Positions 8,804-16,210 of a DNA stretch of 64,000 nt are shown here, one piece after another (position 1 is the stretch's first letter; every line of letters starts with the position of its first letter). The notes below the pieces were generated by a model, which saw only the letters and a list, made by a program, of their open reading frames with translations, did not search any database and had not been told where the DNA came from. The position numbers and the translations under genes were made by a program. The stretch is taken from NCBI RefSeq assembly GCF_002165575.1, contig NZ_MXQF01000017.1, positions 44,671 to 108,670 on the forward strand, given 5' to 3'. The stretch comes from Pseudoalteromonas sp. A601. GTDB lineage: Bacteria > Pseudomonadota > Gammaproteobacteria > Enterobacterales > Alteromonadaceae.

Positions 8804-8839
8804 ATTACCAATTACTTTATTTTAAAATAAATTGGTAAT
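8804..8839. promoter_or_regulatory. Operator-like inverted repeat 1 for the GntR regulator
   Basis: ATTACCAATT (8804-8813) and AATTGGTAAT (8830-8839) are perfect inverted arms; the AT-rich spacer contains a further perfect palindrome, TTATTTTAAAATAA (8818-8831). FadR-type GntR proteins bind TGGT/ACCA-type dyads, and the site is about 140 bases upstream of such a gene. The spacing between arms is wider than a single dimer usually covers, so each arm may be one half of a looped or two-dimer site. Confidence 0.5.
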
Positions 8840-8849
8840 ACAGTTTGAA

Positions 8850-8880
8850 ATTACCAAAAAGAAGTACTATTTTTGGTAAT
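8850..8880. promoter_or_regulatory. Operator-like inverted repeat 2 for the GntR regulator
   Basis: ATTACCAAAAA (8850-8860) and TTTTTGGTAAT (8870-8880) are perfect 11-base inverted arms around GAAGTACTA. It repeats the ATTACCAA/TTGGTAAT half-sites of the dyad 11 bases to its left, which argues for one protein binding an array of four half-sites. It lies about 95 bases before the regulator start and could mediate autoregulation and control of the lyases. Confidence 0.5.
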
Positions 8881-8975
8881 AACATCCTCGTGGATTTTGA
8901 CATAATGGCTGAATTTACTGTAATCTAGAGTATTAACGCGTGGTCTACTAAAAATTAGAGCAATAAAGGTAAAAT

Positions 8976-9716
8976 ATGGGAAATCGTCGTTTGTTTTGGC
9001 GCATTGTCGATAAAGTTGAATCTTTGATCAATGTAGGGGAATTCTCTGCTGGCAGCCGCTTACCACCGGAACGTGAACTTGCAGAAATGTTTGATGTGAG
9101 CCGTCCGACTATTAGAGAAGCCATTATAGCCCTTGAGGTGCGTGGTAAAGTTGAAGTTAAAACCGGTTCCGGTGTTTACGTTGTTGATACGCCAGAACCT
9201 GCGTTTAAATCACAAGATATTAGCGCTTTTGAGTTGACTCAAGCACGCGCCTTAATTGAAGGTGAAATTGCGGCGTTGGCAGCGCAAAGCATCACTGAGG
9301 AAGAGCTACAGCAACTCAAAAAAACGCTAGAAGATATGGCTGAAGGCCGTTACGTTGAAAAAGCTGATCAAGAGTTTCATGAAATTATATCGCGTGCCAC
9401 GCGTAATAAAGCGCTTGAATACGCTGTAGCAAATTTATGGGAATTACGCTTAACGAACCCGCAAATTGTCGCCGATTATAAAAGTGTGTGCAGTAATAAT
9501 GATGCATGCGTTATGGATGAACATACGGCTATATACCAAGCGCTACTTAATCATGATGCCAATGCTGCACGTTCAGCTATGCACCAACACTTCAACCGTT
9601 TGATCAATGCACTATTTGACGCAGTTGAAGCACGTGCACTAGAAGAGATAAAACGTAAAAACAGTGAGAAACGTGGCCTTTACTCACTCGATGGTCTAGT
9701 TAAAACCAGCCTTTAA
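8976..9716 (+). CDS. GntR family transcriptional regulator, FadR subfamily (FCD domain)
   Basis: A 246-residue DNA-binding protein. Residues 4-73 form the GntR winged helix (RLPPERELAEMFDVSRPTIREAI) and about 88-220 the all-helical FCD effector domain, with candidate metal ligands in ADQEFHEII, DEHTAIY and MHQHFNRL. FCD proteins usually respond to carboxylic or sugar acids. Its position, divergent from PL6/PL17 lyases and near eda, suggests it senses an alginate-derived acid such as KDG or DEH and represses the lyase operon; that is inference from context. Repeated ATTACCAA/TTGGTAAT dyads in the promoter, and the same half-site before the iron-ADH-like gene, outline a small local regulon. A strong hairpin follows. 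Confidence 0.9.
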   Translation: MGNRRLFWRIVDKVESLINVGEFSAGSRLPPERELAEMFDVSRPTIREAIIALEVRGKVEVKTGSGVYVVDTPEPAFKSQDISAFELTQARALIEGEIAALAAQSITEEELQQLKKTLEDMAEGRYVEKADQEFHEIISRATRNKALEYAVANLWELRLTNPQIVADYKSVCSNNDACVMDEHTAIYQALLNHDANAARSAMHQHFNRLINALFDAVEARALEEIKRKNSEKRGLYSLDGLVKTSL

Positions 9717-9796
9717 TCTAACAATGAGTGTTATTAACCGCGTTCAAAGATAATTTAAACCCGACCATTTAAAACACTCTAAGATATAGAAAGAAA

Positions 9797-9816
9797 AAAC
9801 CCCCTAGCGGGGGTTT
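9797..9816. terminator. Bidirectional rho-independent terminator
   Basis: AAACCCCC (9797-9804), loop TAGC, GGGGGTTT (9809-9816). On the minus strand the stem runs directly into TTTTTT, so it ends the iron-ADH-like gene cleanly; on the plus strand it ends the GntR gene. Confidence 0.85.
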
Positions 9817-9905
9817 GGTTTCCTCGTACTATCAGTATTGTGAAAAGGGTTTAATGTGAGAGGAACCCTTAAAACAATCTATAGTATGTGCAAGAATCTT
9901 GTTAA

Positions 9906-11093
9906 CTACTTACATAAGTTATAAATATCAATAACATCTTGTTTTGTGATGCTGCGAGTTCCTAATTCAGCACGCTCACCAGAGTTTGCATGTAAACGCA
10001 TGACATCTTCAGCCATCAATTCAAATTTTTCATCTGGAATACCCACATCCCCTAGCGTTAAATAAGAGTGTGTACTTTTAAACCACCTTGCAACTTCACC
10101 GGATAACATGGCTGCGGCTTTAATGTCATCTTGCTCTGTTACGCCAAAGCAACGTCTGGCTAATTTAGCCCAGCGCTCAGGTAAAACATCTGCAAAAAAC
10201 GCTAAATAAGCTACGATGATCACCACCATACCTCTACCATAAGGCAGGTCATAACGTGCGCTTAGCGGCATTTCAAGGTACTGCAATGGCACTTTACTTA
10301 ACCTGCCTAAAGCTTGCACGCCAGACCATGCAAAAATGGAGCATAACGCCAATTGGCCACGTACTTCATTATTATCAATGTCATATATAATTTTTTCGGT
10401 GCTATCTTTCAAACACAAGATCATGCTTTCAGTGAATCTGTCAGCAAGTTCAGATTCATTGGAGCTTGCTAAGTAATGCTCTAGTAAACTCGAAAATATA
10501 CTTATACAACTGTCTTGAGTTAAACGCAGTGGCACTGAAGCCTGAACAGCCGGGTCAACAATTGCAACTTTTGGGAAAAACACATCTGAGCACGTCACCC
10601 CTTTTTCTTGTGAGTGAGAATTAACCACAACGCCATTACAATTAGCCTCTGAGCCAACAGCTGCAATGCTTGGTATCGCAATGAGTGGATATGTACCACT
10701 GTACTGTTGCGACGTGTGACTAGCACTTAGTACGTAGTCCCAGCATTTTCCACCTGAAAAAGCTGTAGCAGCTATATATTTTGCAGCATCAATCACACTG
10801 CCACCACCTAACGCAATAACGAGATCGCAATGGTTACTGACAAATAATGCAGTGGCTTTATCAATGGTTTTAGAACGAGGGTTAGACTCTATATGAGCGA
10901 ATACAATAAACTCAATCCCTGCATCCTTTAATGATTTTTCTATTGTAACAAGCGTGCGATCAAGGCCATTACCACGAAGGTAAGTAACAATCATTGCTTT
11001 ATGACCATATTGCGCTGATCGCTGCCCTACCTCACTCACACGACCGGGGCCATATACGAGCTTGGTAGGAAAGTGCCACTCAAATGGACTCAT
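9906..11093 (-). CDS. Iron-ADH-fold protein lacking the metal ligands
   Basis: A 395-residue protein of the group III iron-dependent alcohol dehydrogenase family, closest in layout to the YqhD/butanol-dehydrogenase branch. The dinucleotide motif ALGGGSVIDAAK (94-105) and the GSEAN segment near 148 are intact. In a gapless by-eye alignment with YqhD, the four metal ligands Asp, His, His, His become S198, S202, Q271 and Y285, so a standard metal-dependent hydride transfer is not expected. The start at 11093 (MSPFEW) fits family length; an upstream TTG is less likely. Context suggests a role in uronate metabolism, either as a metal-free reductase or a non-catalytic nucleotide-binding protein. 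Operator half-sites like those of the GntR gene lie upstream. Confidence 0.8.
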   Translation of the reverse strand: MSPFEWHFPTKLVYGPGRVSEVGQRSAQYGHKAMIVTYLRGNGLDRTLVTIEKSLKDAGIEFIVFAHIESNPRSKTIDKATALFVSNHCDLVIALGGGSVIDAAKYIAATAFSGGKCWDYVLSASHTSQQYSGTYPLIAIPSIAAVGSEANCNGVVVNSHSQEKGVTCSDVFFPKVAIVDPAVQASVPLRLTQDSCISIFSSLLEHYLASSNESELADRFTESMILCLKDSTEKIIYDIDNNEVRGQLALCSIFAWSGVQALGRLSKVPLQYLEMPLSARYDLPYGRGMVVIIVAYLAFFADVLPERWAKLARRCFGVTEQDDIKAAAMLSGEVARWFKSTHSYLTLGDVGIPDEKFELMAEDVMRLHANSGERAELGTRSITKQDVIDIYNLCK

Positions 11094-11199
11094 TTGAATT
11101 TTCTCGATAATTTTAGCTGCAACAGGCAATGATTCAGCATTGATACCTACTTTTTATATTTATAAAATGAGCGACAAGTCACAAACTAGTCAACAAAAC

Positions 11200-11209
11200 T
11201 GGTAAACCA
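11200..11209. promoter_or_regulatory. TGGTAAACCA dyad upstream of the iron-ADH-like gene
   Basis: TGGT-AA-ACCA is the compact dyad typical of FadR-subfamily GntR proteins. It lies about 107 bases upstream of the start at 11093, and shares TGGTAA with the half-sites at 8804-8880, so the local GntR regulator is the likely binder. Confidence 0.45.
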
Positions 11210-11269
11210 AGATGTAAGACACAGATTAATAATTAAGTTAAATATTGTCAACCAATAATTAATAACGCT

Positions 11270-11278
11270 ATTACCAAT
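11270..11278. promoter_or_regulatory. ATTACCAAT half-site
   Basis: ATTACCAAT here is identical to the nine bases at 8804-8812 in the GntR promoter. It lies between the iron-ADH-like gene and the PepSY remnant, about 60 bases from the TGGTAAACCA dyad. Shared half-sites suggest common control; a chance match in AT-rich DNA is possible. Confidence 0.35.
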
Positions 11279-11315
11279 ATTATGAATATGCCATTGTAGT
11301 GGGTTAGATTTTGAT

Positions 11316-11615
11316 ATGTTTTGCTATTATTTGGTATTTTTTATCGCTCTTGCTTACACCTTTAAACAAGGCGCAAGTAAAGCGAGTTATAGCATTCTTA
11401 CAGCTTTGGCCTTGCTCACAGCATGTTTACCTATCTCAAGCATTATTCAAGGTATGAATAACGTTGCGCTACTACCATACTACGAAGGCTATATGGTCGA
11501 TATTACCGCAACACTATTTGCATTTGTATTTGCTAAAATGGCTAAATATTTGAAGTATAAGCCAGCTAAAAATAAAGTAATTGTTGATACGAAAAAGTTA
11601 GAATTAATCAATTAG
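11316..11615 (+). pseudogene. C-terminal remnant of a PepSY-associated membrane protein
   Basis: The 99-residue frame has three hydrophobic segments. Its order of features (a YSILTALALLTACLPISS helix, then YMVDITATLFAFVFAKMAK) matches the last two helices of PepSY-TM proteins, including the complete one at 18850-20460, whose tail reads VVDISFLTIGALIIFAAQ. The PepSY domains and the first helices are missing, and the gene starts at an ATG without a clear binding site. I read it as the surviving end of a decayed gene, though a short expressed membrane peptide is not excluded. Confidence 0.6.
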
Positions 11616-11788
11616 TCTTAAAGCTAGGGCCACCTCAAAATGAAAACATCACGGTGAGGTGGTCTCAGTTTAAAAACAGAGCCTTTTAGGTACAACATTT
11701 TACAGTGTCACTTATCGCAAATATATTAAATTTTTACTTTAGCCTGTACACTCTGCCCATCGTCATCTTTTTCATTCTTTTTAAAACT

Positions 11789-12652
11789 ATGTCTCGTGTT
11801 ATTCCGCCTTTTTTTATTGCACTAGTCTGCGTACTCATGGCTATGGTCACCATACAATCAGGTGCCTCTGTTGCTAAACAGCTCTTCCCATTAATTGGCC
11901 CTGAGGGTACCACCGCCTTAAGGCTCGGCTTTTCAGCTGCAATATTGTGTTTGGTATTTCAGCCGTGGAAAGCATTTCCACCGTTAGGACAACGTATGCC
12001 TGTGCTTATATATGGATTAAGCTTAGGCGGCATGAATATTTTATTTTATTACGCGATTGAACGTATTCCATTGGGAATTGCGGTTGCATTAGAGTTTACC
12101 GGGCCTCTTGCGGTTGCATTATTATCGTCAAGACGTAAACGAGATCTATTCTGGGTTGCCTGTGCGAGCACCGGTATTGTGTTATTACTACCTGATATGC
12201 AGGGAGAAGAAAGCTTAGATATTATCGGGGTGTTACTCGCACTAGGTGCGGGTGCATGTTGGGCTGGCTATATTTTATTTGGTAAAAAAACTGGTAATCA
12301 GAGCTCTGGTGGAATGACTGTCGCACTGGGAATGAGTGTCGCTGCTATCGTGTTAGTTCCCTATGGCGCCATGCACCAAGGTATGGCCTTATTGAGCTGG
12401 GAGGTTATCCCATTAGGTTTTTTAGTGGCGGTTATGTCCAGTGCTCTGCCATATACTCTGGAGATGGTGGCCCTAAGAAATATGCCTGCGCAAGGCTTTA
12501 GTATAATGATGAGCTTAGAGCCAGCTATTGCAGCAATGGCTGGTTTTATGATTTTGGGCGAGCTGTTGAGCTTTTGGCAATGGTTAGCAATTGCATTGGT
12601 CATAATCGCATCAGTTGGTAGCTCTGCATCTGCGGCAAAACAAACCACTTAA
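11789..12652 (+). CDS. rhtA: RhtA-type threonine/homoserine exporter (EamA/DMT family)
   Basis: A 287-residue inner-membrane protein with ten hydrophobic helices in two EamA repeats. It follows E. coli RhtA closely: the segments SLGGMN, PLGIAVALEFTGPLAVAL and ALGAGACWAGYIL are shared almost residue for residue, as is LPY.LEM.AL near 230. RhtA exports threonine, homoserine and related amino acids. I place the start at the ATG at 11789 because RhtA begins about there; the frame stays open upstream to a GTG at 11705 that would add 28 hydrophobic residues. Neither start has a strong binding site. It stands alone, with a GC hairpin downstream. Confidence 0.88.
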   Translation: MSRVIPPFFIALVCVLMAMVTIQSGASVAKQLFPLIGPEGTTALRLGFSAAILCLVFQPWKAFPPLGQRMPVLIYGLSLGGMNILFYYAIERIPLGIAVALEFTGPLAVALLSSRRKRDLFWVACASTGIVLLLPDMQGEESLDIIGVLLALGAGACWAGYILFGKKTGNQSSGGMTVALGMSVAAIVLVPYGAMHQGMALLSWEVIPLGFLVAVMSSALPYTLEMVALRNMPAQGFSIMMSLEPAIAAMAGFMILGELLSFWQWLAIALVIIASVGSSASAAKQTT

Positions 12653-12675
12653 CAACTCATAGCCATGATTGGGGT

Positions 12676-12696
12676 TAGCTCCCCTTAGGGGAGCTA
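12676..12696 (+). terminator. Hairpin terminator after rhtA
   Basis: TAGCTCCCC (12676-12684), loop TTA, GGGGAGCTA (12688-12696): a perfect 9-bp stem 23 bases after the rhtA stop. The T-tract is weak. Confidence 0.7.
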
Positions 12697-12719
12697 TCGC
12701 TGTTAAATTTAGATTCCAA

Positions 12720-12848
12720 CTAATTTAACTTAAACTTACCTACGATATCGGTTAACTGGTTATTTAATTTGGCAATATCATCTACCTCATCATGAACGGT
12801 ATTACCACTAGAAGTCAGTTTCTCTACCATTAAGTGAATACGGTTCAT
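12720..12848 (-). pseudogene. C-terminal tail of a methyl-accepting chemotaxis protein
   Basis: The minus strand reads MNRIHLMVEKL and ends LNNQLTDIVGKFKLN. The heptad-like spacing and the ending ...L..IVGKFKL are those of the extreme C-terminus of chemoreceptor signalling domains. Only 42 residues remain; the sensor, HAMP and hairpin tip are absent. The frame is joined by an ATGA overlap to another short fragment upstream. It is most likely debris of a deleted chemoreceptor gene. Confidence 0.55.
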
Positions 12849-12970
12849 ATTTCACTTTTGTAATGTAGTAAGTAAATGTACGCGAAGTTAATGATCGGTA
12901 CAGCTAATACGAAACCAAAGGAAGTCGTTGAAGTAAAAATTAAAATGTTTTCAGTAGTTGCTAGGTCAAT
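12845..12970 (-). pseudogene. Hydrophobic C-terminal fragment of an unknown membrane protein
   Basis: The minus strand is open for 41 codons after a stop, with no ATG start. It reads SFGFVLAVPIINFAYIYLL, a single membrane-helix-like segment with a polar tail. The family cannot be named. It abuts the chemoreceptor tail and overlaps it by four bases, so the 12.65-13.01 kb gap looks like a junction of two decayed genes. It could also be non-coding sequence that happens to be open. Confidence 0.35.
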
Positions 12971-13014
12971 TTACTCATTAAAATTTACCAAATCAATTAT
13001 TTAGTAACATCAAA

Positions 13015-13884
13015 TTATGCGGTTATTACTTGGTTGCCACCCGCTTTTTTAGCTTTATACATGGCATTATCTGCATATTGAATTAATTGCTGGTCGTTAC
13101 AGCGTTTATCTGGATAAATTGCCATGCCTATACTGCTTGAAATATTTAAAGTATGACCTGCAATCACAAAGGGCTGACTACAGGCTAGGCGAATTTTTTC
13201 TGCTAACTGCTGACAGTTTTTATGATGTTTTATTCCATATATTAAAACCAAAAACTCATCACCACCGAGTCGACCGACAGTATCTGACTTACGAACGGTC
13301 AATAATAAACGTTGTGCAATTGCTGTAAGCAACTGATCGCCTATAATATGACCAAAATTATCATTAACATCTTTAAAGCCATCAATATCAATAAATAATA
13401 CTGCTAACGAAGCGAGATCACGTTCAGCTTTAAATAAGCTAGTGCGTAAACGGTCTAACAACAACACTCGGTTAGGTAATTCAGTGAGTGGATCATGGCC
13501 AACTAAATAATGCAGCTGTTTTTCCATCTCTTTGCGCTCAGTAATATCATGCGCAACCGCTATTCGTACCTGATGTTGTTCTGACCAACATACGGACCAT
13601 AGAATATGTACAATGCCACCATCTTTTCGCACCCAACGATTCTCAAAACGTGGTTTTGCAGTACCTGATAATAATACCTCGACAGTCTCAAGGGTGATAT
13701 CTTTGTCTTCATGGTACACAAAATCAATCATGGATCGACCAATAACGTCTGCCACAGGATAACCAAATATCGTTTCAAATGCCGCGCTTACAAACAGGAA
13801 ATGTCCTTGCTTATCAACAATACAAACAGCATCGAGCATCAGTTCGAGAACATCAGTCAGACTCACTAAATCATTTTTAATCAT
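13015..13884 (-). CDS. PAS-GGDEF diguanylate cyclase
   Basis: A 289-residue cytoplasmic protein. A PAS sensor domain with PAC motif spans about 8-118 and a GGDEF domain about 122-289. The active-site motif GGDEF is intact at 207-211, and the product-binding I-site R198-x2-D201 is present five residues before it, so an active, feedback-inhibited cyclase making c-di-GMP from two GTP is expected. There is no membrane segment. It lies 32 bases after the hybrid histidine kinase on the same strand and is very likely co-transcribed, giving a signalling pair that could link kinase input to c-di-GMP output. Confidence 0.92.
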   Translation of the reverse strand: MIKNDLVSLTDVLELMLDAVCIVDKQGHFLFVSAAFETIFGYPVADVIGRSMIDFVYHEDKDITLETVEVLLSGTAKPRFENRWVRKDGGIVHILWSVCWSEQHQVRIAVAHDITERKEMEKQLHYLVGHDPLTELPNRVLLLDRLRTSLFKAERDLASLAVLFIDIDGFKDVNDNFGHIIGDQLLTAIAQRLLLTVRKSDTVGRLGGDEFLVLIYGIKHHKNCQQLAEKIRLACSQPFVIAGHTLNISSSIGMAIYPDKRCNDQQLIQYADNAMYKAKKAGGNQVITA

Positions 13885-13916
13885 AAAGCCTGCTTTTAAG
13901 GGGGAATACTTGTATG

Positions 13917-15938
13917 TTAGCTTTTACTTGCTAACTGTTCAGAAACACGAATTACAGCTTCTTCAATAGAGTGTAGTTTAAACGGCTTTGAAATAAACAT
14001 ATCCATGCCAGCTTCTTTACATGCGACTTTATCAGTGGCTGAAGTATTGGCAGTTAATGCAACTATTAAAGTGTCACCAATTGGACTTAACTTTGTATCT
14101 CGTAGGATCTTAGTCGCTTCTAAACCATTCAGCTGAGGCATAACACAATCCATAAAGATGAGATTATATTTCTTTTGCTCACATTTAAAGATGGCATCTT
14201 GGCCATCAACAGCAAAATCTGCTTTTATATTGAGTTTATCAAGTGATGCCTCAAGTACTAACCGATTAATTTGATTATCATCCACCACTAACACGGATAA
14301 GTCATCAATACTAACAGCAAGTTTATTTCGCTCAAAATACTCAACCTGAACAGTCCCTATTTCTAAAGGTAGTTGAATATTAAAAGTAGTCCCTTTATTT
14401 AAGGTGCTCTCTACAGCAATGGTACCATGCATATAATCGACCAGTTCTTTTACTATTGCCAACCCCAACCCCGTTCCACCAACGCTTTTCGTTGCATCAA
14501 CTTCTTGTGTAAAAGGTGAGAATAATGACTCTAAAAAATCTTCAGTCATGCCACGGCCACTATCCGAAACCACTATATCCAACATTATTTTCGACGCTTG
14601 GACGCTAGAGTTCACAGTGAATTGTACTCCACCACGCTCTGTGAATTTAAGCGCATTACTTAATAGATTAGACAAAATTTGGCTCAATCGCGCATTATCA
14701 CAATAAGCCCAACAGTGATCGTCAATATTTATAGATGATTGAAAATAAACGTTTTTGTCTTTAAATAGGGGTAAATACAGTGACGCTAAATCCACAAAGA
14801 TTGTTTTTAGCAAGAAGTGATTGGGCTCTAGTTTGAGCTCACCATGATTGATTTTTGAGAAATCCAGCACTTCGTTAATAATGCTCAGTAATATATCTGC
14901 ACTTCTTAATGCAACTTTTAGTTTTTCAACTCGGCGCTCTTCATTTTGTTCATCCAGTAATGTGGTTAACATACCTGTAATGCCGTTAAGCGGCGTACGT
15001 AACTCATGACTAATTTTTGCAAGTAACATACTTCTGTCTTCAAGCATTCGTTCTGCAAGCGCTTTTTTATTTTTTAGCTCTTCGCGTAGTTCAACAGATT
15101 CTGTAATATCTTGCAGCGTGCCAAATAAACGCACACATTTATCATCAACGAATTCTGCTTCCCCAAACGTTGAAACCCATATACTTTGATTATTTGCAGT
15201 AATTAATTGTAATTCTAGGTCCCATTTGTTCCCATTCTCAATAGCGATCTCAACAGCATTAGTAATACTGTCACGACTTTTTCCTGCTCTAAAAAATTCA
15301 ATCGCAGATTCTAAATCTGGTTGATATGACGAAGATACTTGATAAATACGCCGAGTTTGTTCACTCCATGTTACTTTATCTAATAGTAAATCCACTTCCC
15401 ATGTGCCAATTTTTGCTACATTTTCTAGTTTTAATAAAGTACTGTTATTTTTTATTAATTGCTCTGTAGCTCGCTTGCGGGCTTCTTCTACACCTAACCA
15501 TTGTGCAAAAAGTTCGACATAGTCGTAAGCTTGATCTGAAAATGGAGACGAGGCTTTGGCTGCAGAGAAATTAACAGTTCCATATATTTCTTCACCAACT
15601 TTAATTGGAGCGCCAATATAAGACTCTAATTTAAAATTTAAGTAACAAGGGTGACTCGCTACACTACTAGTTGAGGCTTGATTAAAAGCAACAGCACTAC
15701 CTGCTGCTAATGTATGGATACAATAAGTACCCTCTAAATCGAAGGTAGTACCTACAGGTAATGAATCATCAGGTGTAATAACGTGCTTAACAAGGTAGCT
15801 ACCGTCAATAACCTTACTTACAATCGCAATCTCTAAGTCAAAAACATCAAGTCCAAATTTAAGAAGCCTATCAACTTTGCCATCAAAATTTTGTGTTTGA
15901 TCTGAAACGATATCATGAAAGCTTCTCAGAAAATTCAA
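13917..15938 (-). CDS. Soluble hybrid sensor histidine kinase (GAF-PAS-HisKA-HATPase-REC)
   Basis: A 673-residue protein without membrane helices. A GAF domain covers about 12-152, a PAS/PAC domain about 172-285, HisKA about 304-370 with H311 in SHELRTPLNG, and HATPase about 415-530 with N-box NLLSNALKF, G1 DSGRGM and G2 GTGLGLAIVKEL. A C-terminal receiver domain (about 553-670) has acidic DDN, phospho-acceptor D597 in IFMDCVMP, and the conserved SKPF lysine. No Hpt domain is included, so phosphate must pass to a separate Hpt or response regulator, or the receiver acts as a brake. The cyclase gene follows after 32 bases. The ligand of the GAF domain is unknown. Confidence 0.92.
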   Translation of the reverse strand: MNFLRSFHDIVSDQTQNFDGKVDRLLKFGLDVFDLEIAIVSKVIDGSYLVKHVITPDDSLPVGTTFDLEGTYCIHTLAAGSAVAFNQASTSSVASHPCYLNFKLESYIGAPIKVGEEIYGTVNFSAAKASSPFSDQAYDYVELFAQWLGVEEARKRATEQLIKNNSTLLKLENVAKIGTWEVDLLLDKVTWSEQTRRIYQVSSSYQPDLESAIEFFRAGKSRDSITNAVEIAIENGNKWDLELQLITANNQSIWVSTFGEAEFVDDKCVRLFGTLQDITESVELREELKNKKALAERMLEDRSMLLAKISHELRTPLNGITGMLTTLLDEQNEERRVEKLKVALRSADILLSIINEVLDFSKINHGELKLEPNHFLLKTIFVDLASLYLPLFKDKNVYFQSSINIDDHCWAYCDNARLSQILSNLLSNALKFTERGGVQFTVNSSVQASKIMLDIVVSDSGRGMTEDFLESLFSPFTQEVDATKSVGGTGLGLAIVKELVDYMHGTIAVESTLNKGTTFNIQLPLEIGTVQVEYFERNKLAVSIDDLSVLVVDDNQINRLVLEASLDKLNIKADFAVDGQDAIFKCEQKKYNLIFMDCVMPQLNGLEATKILRDTKLSPIGDTLIVALTANTSATDKVACKEAGMDMFISKPFKLHSIEEAVIRVSEQLASKS

Positions 15939-16165
15939 AGTGTAGTTCCTTAATGCTCAAATTATAAGCTCAATATTTAACTGATAAAGGTAAAATTTTT
16001 ATCCTACCTAAACAATAATGTAGCCAATTTAATAAAGCAATTTATTCCGTCTTTATCTTTGTAGTTAGAATAAATTAAAACAGTGCATTGTAATTTACCC
16101 GTTAAATAATTTATTTAGCAATTACTCTATTAACGATTGTTAATAAAAATACATCAATATATAAT

Positions 16166-16184
16166 AACAACTATTATCATTTAC
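16166..16184. promoter_or_regulatory. Fur-box-like site before the first TonB receptor
   Basis: On the minus strand GTAAATGATAATAGTTGTT matches the 19-base Fur consensus at about 13 positions, including the full AATGATAAT core. It ends 27 bases before the ATG at 16211, where Fur would block transcription or its start. Match count is by eye. Confidence 0.5.
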
Positions 16185-16210
16185 AGTTACCAAAAGGACT
16201 ACAGCCGCTA

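Larger units (their letters stand above)
8488..8975. other. Divergent control region of the alginate operon
   Basis: This 488-base gap separates the PL6 lyase start from the GntR regulator start. It holds a 12-bp perfect palindrome CGTAAGCTTACG (8533-8544) with a partial direct repeat at 8517-8524, close to the lyase start, and two large ATTACCAA/TTGGTAAT inverted repeats at 8804-8880, close to the regulator start. No gene is visible in it. Confidence 0.6.

Noticed and set aside
9906..11093. Lactaldehyde reductase or YqhD annotation
   Set aside because: All four metal ligands are missing, so a standard name would imply an activity the sequence does not support.
12653..13014. Mobile element at the debris between rhtA and the cyclase
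   Set aside because: No transposase, no terminal inverted repeats and no target duplication are visible.
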